Source: Polyangiaceae bacterium (lineage in GTDB: Bacteria; Myxococcota; Polyangia; Polyangiales; Polyangiaceae). Taken from it: a DNA stretch of 12,919 bases. The DNA lies in contig JAICTU010000254.1 of the NCBI GenBank assembly GCA_025936205.1, positions 1 through 12,919 on the forward strand, in the 5' to 3' direction. Below are positions 6,426-12,746 of this stretch, in pieces (the first letter of the stretch is position 1; each line of letters starts with the position of its first letter). The notes under the pieces are model-generated. The model made no database searches, was not told where the DNA came from, and worked only from the letters and a program-made list of their open reading frames with translations. A program made the translations under genes and the position numbers.

Positions 6426-7055
6426 TCATACCCGCCCGCCCTCCTGAAGCCAGCGATGGACAATCTCCACGGCGGGCCCGATGGCAGCTCGAACCGCCGC
6501 GCTCAGCTCGCTGCCGGACAGTGAGGCCGGCTCGCAACCGAGCATCTGGACCGGGGCCAACCGCCGGGCAGCGAGCCAGCGGGCAGTCGCGAAGGTCGCC
6601 TCGAGGTCGAGCGCACCGGGGCACGCGTCGGGAGGGAACGGCGGCGCGAGCTCCAGCGGTGCCTTGTCGGTGTCCACATTCAGCAGGTACAACGTGCCGG
6701 GACGGCCTCCGCGCGGAGTCGCGTCGATCAGCAGCACCCGCTCCATGGCGCCTGCGAGCACATAGGCGAGACGCAAGGCGCGCACGCCGCAGTCGAGCAA
6801 ACGCAAGCCGTCGGGCAACAGCTCGGGCCGCACACGACGCTGGCGCTGCAGCTGCTCCAGCACTTCCAGGCCGAAGCCATCGTCGCCGAAGGACGCGCTA
6901 CCGAGCCCGGCGATCACGATGCGCGAGCTGGCACCCGGTCCCAGCAGCGATCGAGCGCTGGTCGAGCGCACAGCGGGACTCGAGGGCAGCCGCTCGCCCG
7001 GTAGCGCTGAGCGGCCAGCTCCGGCCCAGGTGTCGCGGCGACCGGTTTCACGCAT
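6426..7055 (-). CDS. Hydrogenase maturation protease-like protein (peptidase M52 family)
   Basis: The protein has 209 residues from ATG 7055, which has AGGGAG 6 bases upstream. ATG 7070 and GTG 6971 are alternatives. The family fold is visible: IVIAGLGSASFGDDGFG (46-62), LRLLDCGVRALRLAYVL (84-100), RVLLIDATPRGGRPGTLYLLNVD (106-128), QMLGCEP (170-176) and a closing helix. Members clip the C-terminus of the [NiFe]-hydrogenase large subunit after nickel insertion. Asp58/59 and Asp111 match two of the three nickel-contacting positions. The third, usually a His before the next helix, is not apparent; CPGALDLEATF (145-155) occupies that place. No hydrogenase structural gene is in the window. The first 45 residues are unlike the family and may be an over-long start. 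The family call is good; proteolytic activity is uncertain. Confidence 0.75.
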   Translation of the reverse strand: MRETGRRDTWAGAGRSALPGERLPSSPAVRSTSARSLLGPGASSRIVIAGLGSASFGDDGFGLEVLEQLQRQRRVRPELLPDGLRLLDCGVRALRLAYVLAGAMERVLLIDATPRGGRPGTLYLLNVDTDKAPLELAPPFPPDACPGALDLEATFATARWLAARRLAPVQMLGCEPASLSGSELSAAVRAAIGPAVEIVHRWLQEGGRV

Positions 7056-7120
7056 CGAGGGCTCCCTCATTCCAAATGCATGCCACTCGGCGCGCGGCGC
7101 GAATGCCGCTCGGCGCGCTC

Positions 7121-7222
7121 GCTCGAGCCAGGCTCGAGCACGCGACTGGGGAGCGCGACTGTCACGACCGAGACAGAAGTGGTGCCCACTGCTTCTCGCC
7201 AGGAGCCGGCCTGCTCGAGCAG
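7121..7222. repeat. Three copies of palindrome GCTCGAGC
   Basis: Copies lie at 7121-7128, 7132-7139 and 7213-7220. The first two are separated by CAG and can fold into an 8-base-pair hairpin. The third is embedded in the 12-base palindrome CTGCTCGAGCAG (7211-7222). They could be operator sites in the divergent gap or chance in GC-rich DNA. Confidence 0.35.
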
Positions 7223-7457
7223 CTGGTCCGATGTCCGAGCGCTCAGCACGCCCAGCAAAGAGCATGGGGGTGAGCGGGCTCAACACGTCACCTACCGTCG
7301 CGTAGCCCACTGACGCCCACGAACTGTGTATGCCTGGGCCGTGCTGCTTCGACAGAAGGTGCGGCTTCGAGCCATTCCGGAGCAGCGGCCGCGGGTAGGT
7401 CGACGTAATCTGCAGGAGCAGGCGTTGCGCGGGACGGCGTGGCTCACCGGTGCGCGC

Positions 7458-7463
7458 TACACT
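7458..7463 (+). promoter_or_regulatory. Possible -10 box close to the start of the 7472 gene
   Basis: TACACT, preceded by GC, ends 8 bases before ATG 7472. No Shine-Dalgarno sequence lies between, and no good -35 is visible. Its position would give a nearly leaderless transcript. Confidence 0.3.
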
Positions 7464-7471
7464 TCCCCGAG

Positions 7472-8023
7472 ATGCAGGCTCGACAGACCGCGGAGGATCG
7501 AGACACGGACAGGCCGGCGCGCGGCGTCGAGATCCTCTGCGAGAGCCCCGTGGAAGTGGTCGCCACGGCCGGCGACTGCTTGCTGGTGGTCGTGAGGACC
7601 ACGCTGAGCACGGCTGGCGTGAGCGCCATTCAGCGCGGCTTCGAGCAGCTGGAGAGAGACCACAAGCGCTTCGGCTACCTCTCGTATATCGACGGCGACC
7701 GATGCACGGTGATGGAGCCATCGGCACGAGGCTTGATGTCGCACGTCGTGCGCAAGCACACCCGGCGCATCGGTGTCGCTGCCATCGTGGTCGGTGGCGA
7801 GGGCTTCCGCGCAGCGGTCGTGCGCAGGCTGCTCACGGGCATCCACCTTGCCAGCCGCGCGGAACACCCCATGACTCCATTCCGAGCGCTCGAGCCTGCG
7901 CTAGACTGGTATGAAGCGACCTGGCCGGAGCACGCTCTGCCTCGCTCCGCCCTGCGTGAAGCACTGATCGCGCTGCATCCAGGCTGTACGACGAGGCCGA
8001 GCGGACGCGACGCCAGCCGTTGA
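7472..8023 (+). CDS. Protein of unknown function, small alpha/beta domain
   Basis: The protein has 183 residues from ATG 7472; a GTG at 7439 would add 11 residues. I do not assign it to a named family. It shows alternating strands and helices: VEVVATAGDCLLVVVRTTLS, a helix SAIQRGFEQLERDHKRFGYLSYID, another helix with MSHVVRKHTRRIG, the strand VAAIVVGGEGFRAAVVRRLLTGIHLA, and a closing FRALEPALDWYEATWPEH. The order recalls the STAS-like proteins of unknown function common in myxobacteria (strand, helix, strand, then a VVEG.GF.AA.VR motif), but this is recollection only. No catalytic motif, signal peptide or membrane segment is seen, so it is probably cytoplasmic. It stands alone, 73 bases before the monooxygenase gene, with a hairpin just after its stop. 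Confidence 0.7.
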   Translation: MQARQTAEDRDTDRPARGVEILCESPVEVVATAGDCLLVVVRTTLSTAGVSAIQRGFEQLERDHKRFGYLSYIDGDRCTVMEPSARGLMSHVVRKHTRRIGVAAIVVGGEGFRAAVVRRLLTGIHLASRAEHPMTPFRALEPALDWYEATWPEHALPRSALREALIALHPGCTTRPSGRDASR

Positions 8024-8031
8024 CGAGTTCC

Positions 8032-8059
8032 GCGGCAAGCTGCTTTGCGGCCTTGCCGC
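8032..8059 (+). terminator. Hairpin after the 7472-8023 gene
   Basis: GCGGCAAG (8032-8039) pairs perfectly with CTTGCCGC (8052-8059) around a 12-base loop, starting 8 bases after the stop codon. There is no following T run, so it is at best a U-less terminator or an RNA 3'-end hairpin. Confidence 0.35.
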
Positions 8060-8090
8060 TTGCCCCGGCGCAGCCATTCCCTGGTATCAG
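8060..8090 (+). promoter_or_regulatory. Possible promoter for the monooxygenase-dehydrogenase pair
   Basis: TTGCCC (8060-8065) and TATCAG (8085-8090) are 19 bases apart. The -10 box ends 6 bases before ATG 8097, so transcription would begin at or next to the start codon. There is no Shine-Dalgarno sequence that would demand a longer leader. Confidence 0.4.
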
Positions 8091-8096
8091 AAGGCC

Positions 8097-9596
8097 ATGG
8101 AGCATTTCGACGTCCTGATCGTCGGGGCGGGGATTTCAGGCATTGGCGCGGCCGTCCATTTGAAATCGCTCTGCCCGGGGCGTCGCTGGGCCATCCTCGA
8201 GGCTCGGGACGAGCTCGGCGGTACCTGGGACCTGTTCCGTTACCCCGGAGTGCGCTCGGACTCCGACATGTACACGCTCGGCTTCTCGTTTCGCCCCTGG
8301 ACGGAGCCCCGAGCGATCGCCGACGGCGCTTCCATCTTGCAGTACCTGAAGGACACCACCCGCGAGCACGGCCTGTACCAGGAACTGCGCTTCGGCCACT
8401 CTGTGCGGCGAGCCAGTTGGTCTTCCCAGACGGCGCGCTGGACCGTGACGGTCGAGCGCCGAGCGACCGGCGACTCCGTGCAGCTGACGTGCGCGTTCTT
8501 GTTCATGTGCACGGGGTACTATGACCCTGCGCAGGGGCACTGCCCGTTGTTTGCCGGGACGGAGCGCTTCCGGGGGCGAATCGTCCATCCGCAGCACTGG
8601 ACTCCGGACGTGCAGTACGCCGGCCAGCGCGTGGTCGTGATCGGCAGTGGCGCCACGGCGCTGACGATGGTGCCGGCGCTCGCCCAAACGGCGGCTCATG
8701 TCACGCTGCTGCAGCGTTCGCCGAGCTACGTCCTGGCGGTTCCCACGCGCGATGCCTGGGTGTCGGCCCTGCACGGCAGGTTCCGGCCAGAGGTCGTGGC
8801 GAGCGTGGCCCGCTGGCGAAACATCCTGCTCGGCATGTCGTTCTTCCAGTTGTGCCGGCGCCTGCCGGGGCTGGCGAGACAGCTGATCCTGGAGCAAACC
8901 CGGCGCGCGCTGGGGCCCGACTACGACGTGGAGACCCATTTTTCTCCGACCTATGCCCCGTGGGATCAGCGCATGGGCATCGCGCCGGACGGCGACCTGT
9001 TCCGGGTAATCCGTACGGGCCAGGCCTCGGTGGTCACGGACCAGATCGTCACGTTCACGGCGACGGGCCTGTCCCTCGCGAGCGGCCAGCAACTGGCAGC
9101 GGACCTCGTGGTCACGGCCACCGGGCTCGAGCTGCAGTTGATGGGCAACCTCGAGATCATCGTGGATGGCTGCCGGATCGACGCCGCAAAGTCGCTCAGC
9201 TACCGTGGTGTCATGTTCAGCGGCATCCCGAACCTCGCCAGCTGCTTGGGGTACACCAACGCCTCCTGGACGTTGAGGAGCGAGCTCTCCGCGCGCTTCG
9301 TGGGCCGCCTGCTCCAGTACATGGCGCGTCATGGCTACCAGCAATGCCGTCCGCGCCCCGCGCGCGAGGGTGGCCCCAGCCAGCCGCTGATCGACTTCTC
9401 TTCCGGCTACGTGCAGCGAGGCATCCAGCGATTTCCGCGCCAGGGCAGCCGAGCCCCATGGCGCATGCGCCAGAACTATCTCTTGGACCTGCTCAGCTCG
9501 GGCTGGACCGGCTTCTCCGACGGCAGCTTGGAGTTCTCGTCGCCCGGCGTGGCCCAGACCATCAGCCCCGCTGCGCAGGCAGGCCAGCTCCTGTGA
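8097..9596 (+). CDS. ethA: FAD-dependent Baeyer-Villiger monooxygenase, EthA-like
   Basis: These enzymes use NADPH, FAD and O2 to turn ketones into esters; mycobacterial EthA also activates ethionamide. The 499-residue protein follows EthA along its whole length. The FAD motif GAGISG is at 10-15, and GGTWDLFRYPGVRSDSDMYTLGF at 41-63. The Baeyer-Villiger fingerprint FxGxxxHxxxW is at 158-168. The NADPH motif GSGATA is at 183-188. Later matches are YAPWDQRMGIAPDGDLFR, GYTNASWTLRSEL and QGSRAPWRMRQNYLLD. Family length is about 490, so it is complete. The last 15 or so residues after LEFSSPG are Ala/Gln-rich. The stop overlaps the GTG of the following dehydrogenase (GTGA), so the two are translated together and probably handle the same substrate: alcohol to ketone to ester. 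Orthology to EthA is likely; the natural substrate is unknown. Confidence 0.92.
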   Translation: MEHFDVLIVGAGISGIGAAVHLKSLCPGRRWAILEARDELGGTWDLFRYPGVRSDSDMYTLGFSFRPWTEPRAIADGASILQYLKDTTREHGLYQELRFGHSVRRASWSSQTARWTVTVERRATGDSVQLTCAFLFMCTGYYDPAQGHCPLFAGTERFRGRIVHPQHWTPDVQYAGQRVVVIGSGATALTMVPALAQTAAHVTLLQRSPSYVLAVPTRDAWVSALHGRFRPEVVASVARWRNILLGMSFFQLCRRLPGLARQLILEQTRRALGPDYDVETHFSPTYAPWDQRMGIAPDGDLFRVIRTGQASVVTDQIVTFTATGLSLASGQQLAADLVVTATGLELQLMGNLEIIVDGCRIDAAKSLSYRGVMFSGIPNLASCLGYTNASWTLRSELSARFVGRLLQYMARHGYQQCRPRPAREGGPSQPLIDFSSGYVQRGIQRFPRQGSRAPWRMRQNYLLDLLSSGWTGFSDGSLEFSSPGVAQTISPAAQAGQLL

Positions 9597-10444
9597 AGGA
9601 ATTTACGCGCAAGGTGGTTGCCATCACCGGCGCCGGCAGCGGCATCGGCCGTGCGCTGTCCGTTGCTTTTGCTCAGCGCGGCGCGCGGCTCGCGCTCTCC
9701 GATCTCGACACGGCGCAGCTGGAAGTCACCGCCGAACGAGCACGGCAGCACGGGGCCGACGTGCACCTCGCCCGCGTGGACGTATCCCAGCGAGCGGACG
9801 TGTTCGAGTGGGCCGACAGCGTGGCCCGACACTACGGCTCCGTGAACTTGATCGCGAACAATGCGGGCGTGTCACTGACCGCGTCGGTCTCGGAGATGAC
9901 GTTGGCGGACTTCGAGTGGTTGATGAGCATCAACTTCTGGGGCGTGGTCCACGGCACACAGGCATTTCTTCCGCATCTCATTCGCTCCGGGGAGGGTCAT
10001 GTCGTGAACCTGTCGAGCATCTTTGGAATCCTCGCGGTGCCCACGCAGGCTGCGTACAGCGCCGCCAAATTTGCCGTGAAGGGTTTCACCGAGGCGCTGC
10101 GCATGGAGATGCTGCTGGAGCGCAGGCCCGTGGGGGTGACGAGCGTCCATCCGGGCGGCATCTCGACCAACATCGCCCGGGCCGGGCGCCACCCGGAGAG
10201 CCAGGGGCCGCTGCGCCGGGACCGAGAGCAGGCGATTCGAGAGTTCGAGACGAAGCTGGCGCGCAACTCCGCCGAGTACTGCGCAGCGCAGATCTTGCGG
10301 GGCGTGGAGCGCAACCAGGCTCGCTTGCTCGTCGGTGGAGACGCGAAATGGATCGACGCGGTGGTTCGCTGGCTGCCTGCGAGCTATCAATCCCTGCTGG
10401 TGGCTCACCAGAGGACGAGGCGCTCTCGGGCCGGCGCGGTGTGA
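9593..10444 (+). CDS. Short-chain dehydrogenase/reductase (SDR)
   Basis: The protein has 283 residues from GTG 9593, inside the stop of the monooxygenase gene. The classical SDR set is complete: TGAGSGIG at 12-19, NNAG at 89-92, the active-site Asn in INFWG (114), Ser in NLSSIFG (141/142), and YSAAK with Tyr155 and Lys159. An Asp ends the second strand (LSDLDT, Asp37), which favours NAD(H) over NADP(H). PGGISTNIA (187-195) is the usual post-catalytic loop. The C-terminus carries LLVGGDAKWIDAVVRWLPASY and a basic tail, as in long-chain or steroid-type SDRs of actinobacterial monooxygenase clusters. It probably oxidises an alcohol to the ketone used by the neighbouring monooxygenase, or the reverse. 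The stretch after the stop contains only a weak 5-base-pair hairpin (10453-10466) without a T run. Confidence 0.92.
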   Translation: MKEFTRKVVAITGAGSGIGRALSVAFAQRGARLALSDLDTAQLEVTAERARQHGADVHLARVDVSQRADVFEWADSVARHYGSVNLIANNAGVSLTASVSEMTLADFEWLMSINFWGVVHGTQAFLPHLIRSGEGHVVNLSSIFGILAVPTQAAYSAAKFAVKGFTEALRMEMLLERRPVGVTSVHPGGISTNIARAGRHPESQGPLRRDREQAIREFETKLARNSAEYCAAQILRGVERNQARLLVGGDAKWIDAVVRWLPASYQSLLVAHQRTRRSRAGAV

Positions 10445-10491
10445 GCGATCCAGCCCGGACACGGGCAGCGAGCCACCACCCGCCGCTCTGC

Positions 10492-10500
10492 TAGGATAGG
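10492..10500 (+). promoter_or_regulatory. TAGGATAGG: -10 box or Shine-Dalgarno of the 10506 gene
   Basis: TAGGAT (10492-10497) ends 8 bases before ATG 10506 and, preceded by TGC, resembles the box before the DUF2059 gene. The overlapping AGGATAGG could equally be a ribosome binding site at 5 bases spacing. No -35 element is visible. Confidence 0.3.
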
Positions 10501-10505
10501 TAGTG

Positions 10506-10901
10506 ATGTGGGGGCTCGCCATTCTGGTCGCATGGGTGCCGCTAGTGATAGCGGTCAGCGTCCTGTCGGCGCGCCTGGCCTGGCGCATGTCGCGGCGCTG
10601 GCGGGAGCTCGGGCTGCCGCTACGAGTGCTGGCCGTCGCCACCGCGCTTCCGCTCACGGTGGGGTTGTTGGGCGCGCCGCTGGCTCTGCTGCGGAGCTTC
10701 CTGGACAGCTTCCTGGACATCGGCACCAGCTCCGTCGAGCCCTCTCAGAAGGCGCGCAGACTTGCAGAAGGCATCTCGGAAGCAATGAACTGCAGCGCCC
10801 TCGCGCTGCTCGTTGGCATACCGGTCCTGCTCGTCGCAGCCCTGGTCTCGAAGCGCGATCGGCGTGGCGGCCCACCCGATGGCGATGGCCACGGGCCCTG
10901 A
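10506..10901 (+). CDS. Small membrane protein resembling a minimal MotA/TolQ/ExbB domain
   Basis: The protein has 131 residues from ATG 10506; GTG 10503 directly precedes it. Three hydrophobic segments lie at about 3-22, 41-63 and 96-115, with basic loops at 23-40 and 116-120. The last two segments and the loop between them follow the MotA/TolQ/ExbB pattern: a GLLG-containing helix (53-56, then a Leu-rich stretch to F65), then a KARRLAEGISEAMNCSALALLVGIP stretch (82-106) matching the family's LA.GIS.AL..TA.GL.VAIP. Those proteins form proton-driven motors with TolR/ExbD/MotB partners. This one is much shorter than the roughly 200-250 usual residues, and no partner gene is adjacent. Function is therefore unassigned; the homology is inference from the motif. 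The Gly/Asp-rich tail (121-131) looks disordered. Confidence 0.65.
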   Translation: MWGLAILVAWVPLVIAVSVLSARLAWRMSRRWRELGLPLRVLAVATALPLTVGLLGAPLALLRSFLDSFLDIGTSSVEPSQKARRLAEGISEAMNCSALALLVGIPVLLVAALVSKRDRRGGPPDGDGHGP

Positions 10902-10998
10902 ACGGCGCGGGCCTGCGCCCTTCCGCCGACAGCATCGCACCTCCGCTCTGCCGCACGGCGCATCTTTCGAGCTGGAAACACGCGCCTCGATCTCCGGC

Positions 10999-11026
10999 TT
11001 GCGGCTCGGCCGCGCTGCGATAGACC
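10999..11026 (+). promoter_or_regulatory. Possible promoter for the GNAT gene
   Basis: TTGCGG (10999-11004) and TAGACC (11021-11026) are 16 bases apart. The -10 box ends 6 bases before ATG 11033, which again would give a leaderless transcript. The -10 lacks the final T of TAnnnT, so the match is imperfect. Confidence 0.3.
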
Positions 11027-11032
11027 TGGGGA

Positions 11033-11791
11033 ATGGCAGAATCGCTCGCTGGAGCGCTGGAACGGCTGGTAGTCGACGCCTGGCCCGCCGCAGAGACCGA
11101 AGACCTCGACGGCTGGCTGCTGCGCGCGAGCGGCGGGCCCACGCAGCGCGGCAACTCCGTGGCCACGCTCGCCGCCGGCTCCGCGCTGAGCCTCGATGAG
11201 CGCGTGGCGCGCGCCGAGCAGTGGTATCGAGCGCGCGAGCGAACCACCATCCTACAGATCGGTCCGACAGCGGCGCCGGACGGCCTCGATGCTGCGCTCG
11301 AGCAGCGTGGCTATCGCCGCCACGGCGACTCGGTGGCCGCAGTCGCTGCGCCTCAGGTGGTCAGCGATCACACGAAAAGCGTGCTGAAGGCCGGCGTCGA
11401 GGCCAGTCCGAACGCCGAATGGCTGGGCATTGCCGAGGGCTCCAGCCGCCACGCCAGCACCAAAGACGTACTGCGCGGCTTCCTCGCGCGGCTGGGCAAC
11501 CGTTGTCGCTTCGCCACGGCCTGGGTGCAGGATCAACCGGCGGCCATCGGCCTGGGCATCACCTCGCCCGGTCACCTCGGGGTGTATGCGATGCACACCG
11601 TGCCGGAGCTACGCCGGCGCGGCGCCGCGCGGGCGGTGCTGCATGCCTTGGCGGGCACCGCGCTGGCGGAGGGCCAGGGCGAGCTGTATCTGCTCGTGGA
11701 CGCCCAGAACGCGGCCGCGCGCAGCCTGTACACGCACAGTGGCTTCCGAGACGTGTATCACTACCACTATCGGATCCAGGGCGACGGCTGA
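11033..11791 (+). CDS. GNAT-family N-acetyltransferase
   Basis: The protein has 252 residues. The N-terminal part has GWLLRASGGPTQRGNSVATL (27-46), a segment found in a GNAT subgroup whose first half is a degenerate copy of the fold. The C-terminal half is a typical GNAT domain: AAIGLGITSPGHLGVYAMHTVPELRRRGAARAVLHAL (170-206), with the acetyl-CoA pyrophosphate loop RRRGAA (194-199), then LYLLVDAQNAAARSLYTHSGFR (218-239) with the conserved Asn226 and Tyr233. It transfers an acetyl group from acetyl-CoA to an amine; the acceptor cannot be told from sequence. No signal or membrane segment, so cytoplasmic. GGGGA lies just before the ATG, too close for an ideal ribosome site. It converges on the cytochrome oxidase operon with 14 bases between stops. 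Confidence 0.88.
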   Translation: MAESLAGALERLVVDAWPAAETEDLDGWLLRASGGPTQRGNSVATLAAGSALSLDERVARAEQWYRARERTTILQIGPTAAPDGLDAALEQRGYRRHGDSVAAVAAPQVVSDHTKSVLKAGVEASPNAEWLGIAEGSSRHASTKDVLRGFLARLGNRCRFATAWVQDQPAAIGLGITSPGHLGVYAMHTVPELRRRGAARAVLHALAGTALAEGQGELYLLVDAQNAAARSLYTHSGFRDVYHYHYRIQGDG

Positions 11792-11807
11792 GAGCCGGCG
11801 CGCCGTC
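11783..11807. terminator. Inverted repeat at the GNAT / cytochrome oxidase junction
   Basis: GACGGC (11783-11788) pairs with GCCGTC (11802-11807) across a 13-base loop, and a perfect 10-base palindrome CGGCGCGCCG (11796-11805) lies inside the same span. The structure straddles both stop codons and could serve either strand. Neither side has a T run, so termination is only a guess. Confidence 0.25.
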
Positions 11808-12117
11808 AGTGCGCCGCCACGTCCAGCGCGATGCCGACGCTGATCAGCGCCACCCACGCCAGGTTCAGCGCCGCCACCGTGCGCACGCTGACCGACTCGG
11901 TCTTCAGGTGCATGAATACGAGCGCCACGACACCCGCCTTCACGGCGGCGATGATCAGCGAGACCGCCGTGGCGAACGCACCCAGATCGAGGTAGTGCGC
12001 GCCGAAGCTGACCGCGGTGAGCACGAGCAGCGCCAGCCAGGAGAGCACATAGGGCCGCCCGCTGTGTGCGGCAACATGGTGGGCGGCTCGGGTGGATGGA
12101 TGGGTTGGGTCAGTCAT
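11806..12117 (-). CDS. ctaF: Cytochrome c oxidase subunit IV
   Basis: The protein has 103 residues. After a His-rich N-terminus it has three membrane segments: about 22-43 (PYVLSWLALLVLTAVSFGAHYL), 48-71 (with KAGVVALVFMHLK) and 78-100. The AVKAGVVALVFMHLKTES pattern is the signature of the bacterial caa3/bo3-type subunit IV family. It is a small accessory subunit that helps assemble or stabilise the heme-copper oxidase in the inner membrane. Its ATG overlaps the stop of subunit III (ATGA, 12114-12117), so the two are translationally coupled. The order I-III-IV is standard for caa3-type operons. It is the last gene of the operon in this direction. Confidence 0.9.
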   Translation of the reverse strand: MTDPTHPSTRAAHHVAAHSGRPYVLSWLALLVLTAVSFGAHYLDLGAFATAVSLIIAAVKAGVVALVFMHLKTESVSVRTVAALNLAWVALISVGIALDVAAH

Positions 12118-12743
12118 TTTTGCAGGTACATCAGCGGCCAGACGAAGATCCAGATCACGTCGACCAGATGCCAGTAGAGGACCCCGAGCTCGAGCGGGGT
12201 GTACCGCTCCGGGGTGTAGTGACCTCGTGCGGCGAACACGCCCAGCACGGTCAGCGCGGTGAGCCCACCGATGACGTGCAGTGCGTGCAGCCCCGTCAGA
12301 AAGAAGTACAGCGTGAAGAATAGGTTTGCGCCGTGGCTGGGTAACTCTTCCGAGTGATAGAGCGCCCCCGGAAAAATGCCGGCGTCAAAGTGCTCCTTGT
12401 ACTCGATGCCCTTCAGCACCAGGAATACCAACCCCAGCAGCAGGGTGATGCCGAGTGAACCCAGGATGCCGCGCCGCGAGCCGCGCCGTGCCGAGTGCAC
12501 CGCCCACGCTGCGGAGAAGCTCGAGGTCACCAGGATCGCGGTGTTGATGGTGCCAATGGCGATGTTGTTGTGGTGCACCGCCAGCGAAAAGTCTTGCTGG
12601 TACTCGAGGCGGTAGCCCGTATACAGAGCAAAGAGCGCTCCGAACAGCAACACCTCGCTGGTCAGGAACAGCCACATCCCGAGGTGGCTCGCATGCTCTT
12701 GATGAGCCAGGCTCTCGAAGTGTTCTGCCGGTTCGTGCGCCAT
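12114..12743 (-). CDS. ctaE: Cytochrome c oxidase subunit III
   Basis: The protein has 209 residues with five membrane segments at about 20-44, 60-85, 92-114, 139-169 and 186-207, the short bacterial form of the subunit. Family motifs are visible: HLGMWLFLTSEVLLFGALF near the N-terminus, KGIEYKEHFDAG after the third segment, LTGLHALHVIGG in the fourth and YWHLVDVIWIFVWPLMYL at the end. Subunit III supports stable turnover of the proton-pumping subunit I in the inner-membrane oxidase. Its ATG is 3 bases after the subunit I stop, and GGAG within the end of the subunit I gene acts as its Shine-Dalgarno at about 8 bases. It overlaps subunit IV by 4 bases. Confidence 0.95.
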   Translation of the reverse strand: MAHEPAEHFESLAHQEHASHLGMWLFLTSEVLLFGALFALYTGYRLEYQQDFSLAVHHNNIAIGTINTAILVTSSFSAAWAVHSARRGSRRGILGSLGITLLLGLVFLVLKGIEYKEHFDAGIFPGALYHSEELPSHGANLFFTLYFFLTGLHALHVIGGLTALTVLGVFAARGHYTPERYTPLELGVLYWHLVDVIWIFVWPLMYLQK

Positions 12744-12746
12744 GGC

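Larger units (their letters stand above)
7056..7471. other. 416-base divergent gap without a supported gene
   Basis: No frame here gives a protein-like product; the open frames are low-complexity Arg/Ala-rich readings. The gap separates the leftward protease-CoA-DAC run from the rightward gene of unknown function, so promoters for both should lie in it. It holds three copies of the 8-base palindrome GCTCGAGC (7121-7128, 7132-7139, 7213-7220). No convincing -35/-10 pair was found for the leftward run. Confidence 0.5.

Noticed and set aside
6395..6463. Longer N-terminus for the CoA-binding protein from ATG 6463
   Set aside because: It would overlap the upstream gene's end by 38 bases and lacks the GGAGG site that ATG 6394 has. 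The added residues are not family-like.
4815..7273. Long plus-strand frames opposite the DAC, CoA-binding and protease genes
   Set aside because: Antisense readings of recognised proteins with low-complexity Arg/Gln/Ala composition; no start context or family motif.
8136..9344. Minus-strand frame of 402 codons opposite the monooxygenase
   Set aside because: The plus strand encodes an end-to-end EthA-like protein; the opposite frame is compositionally biased noise.
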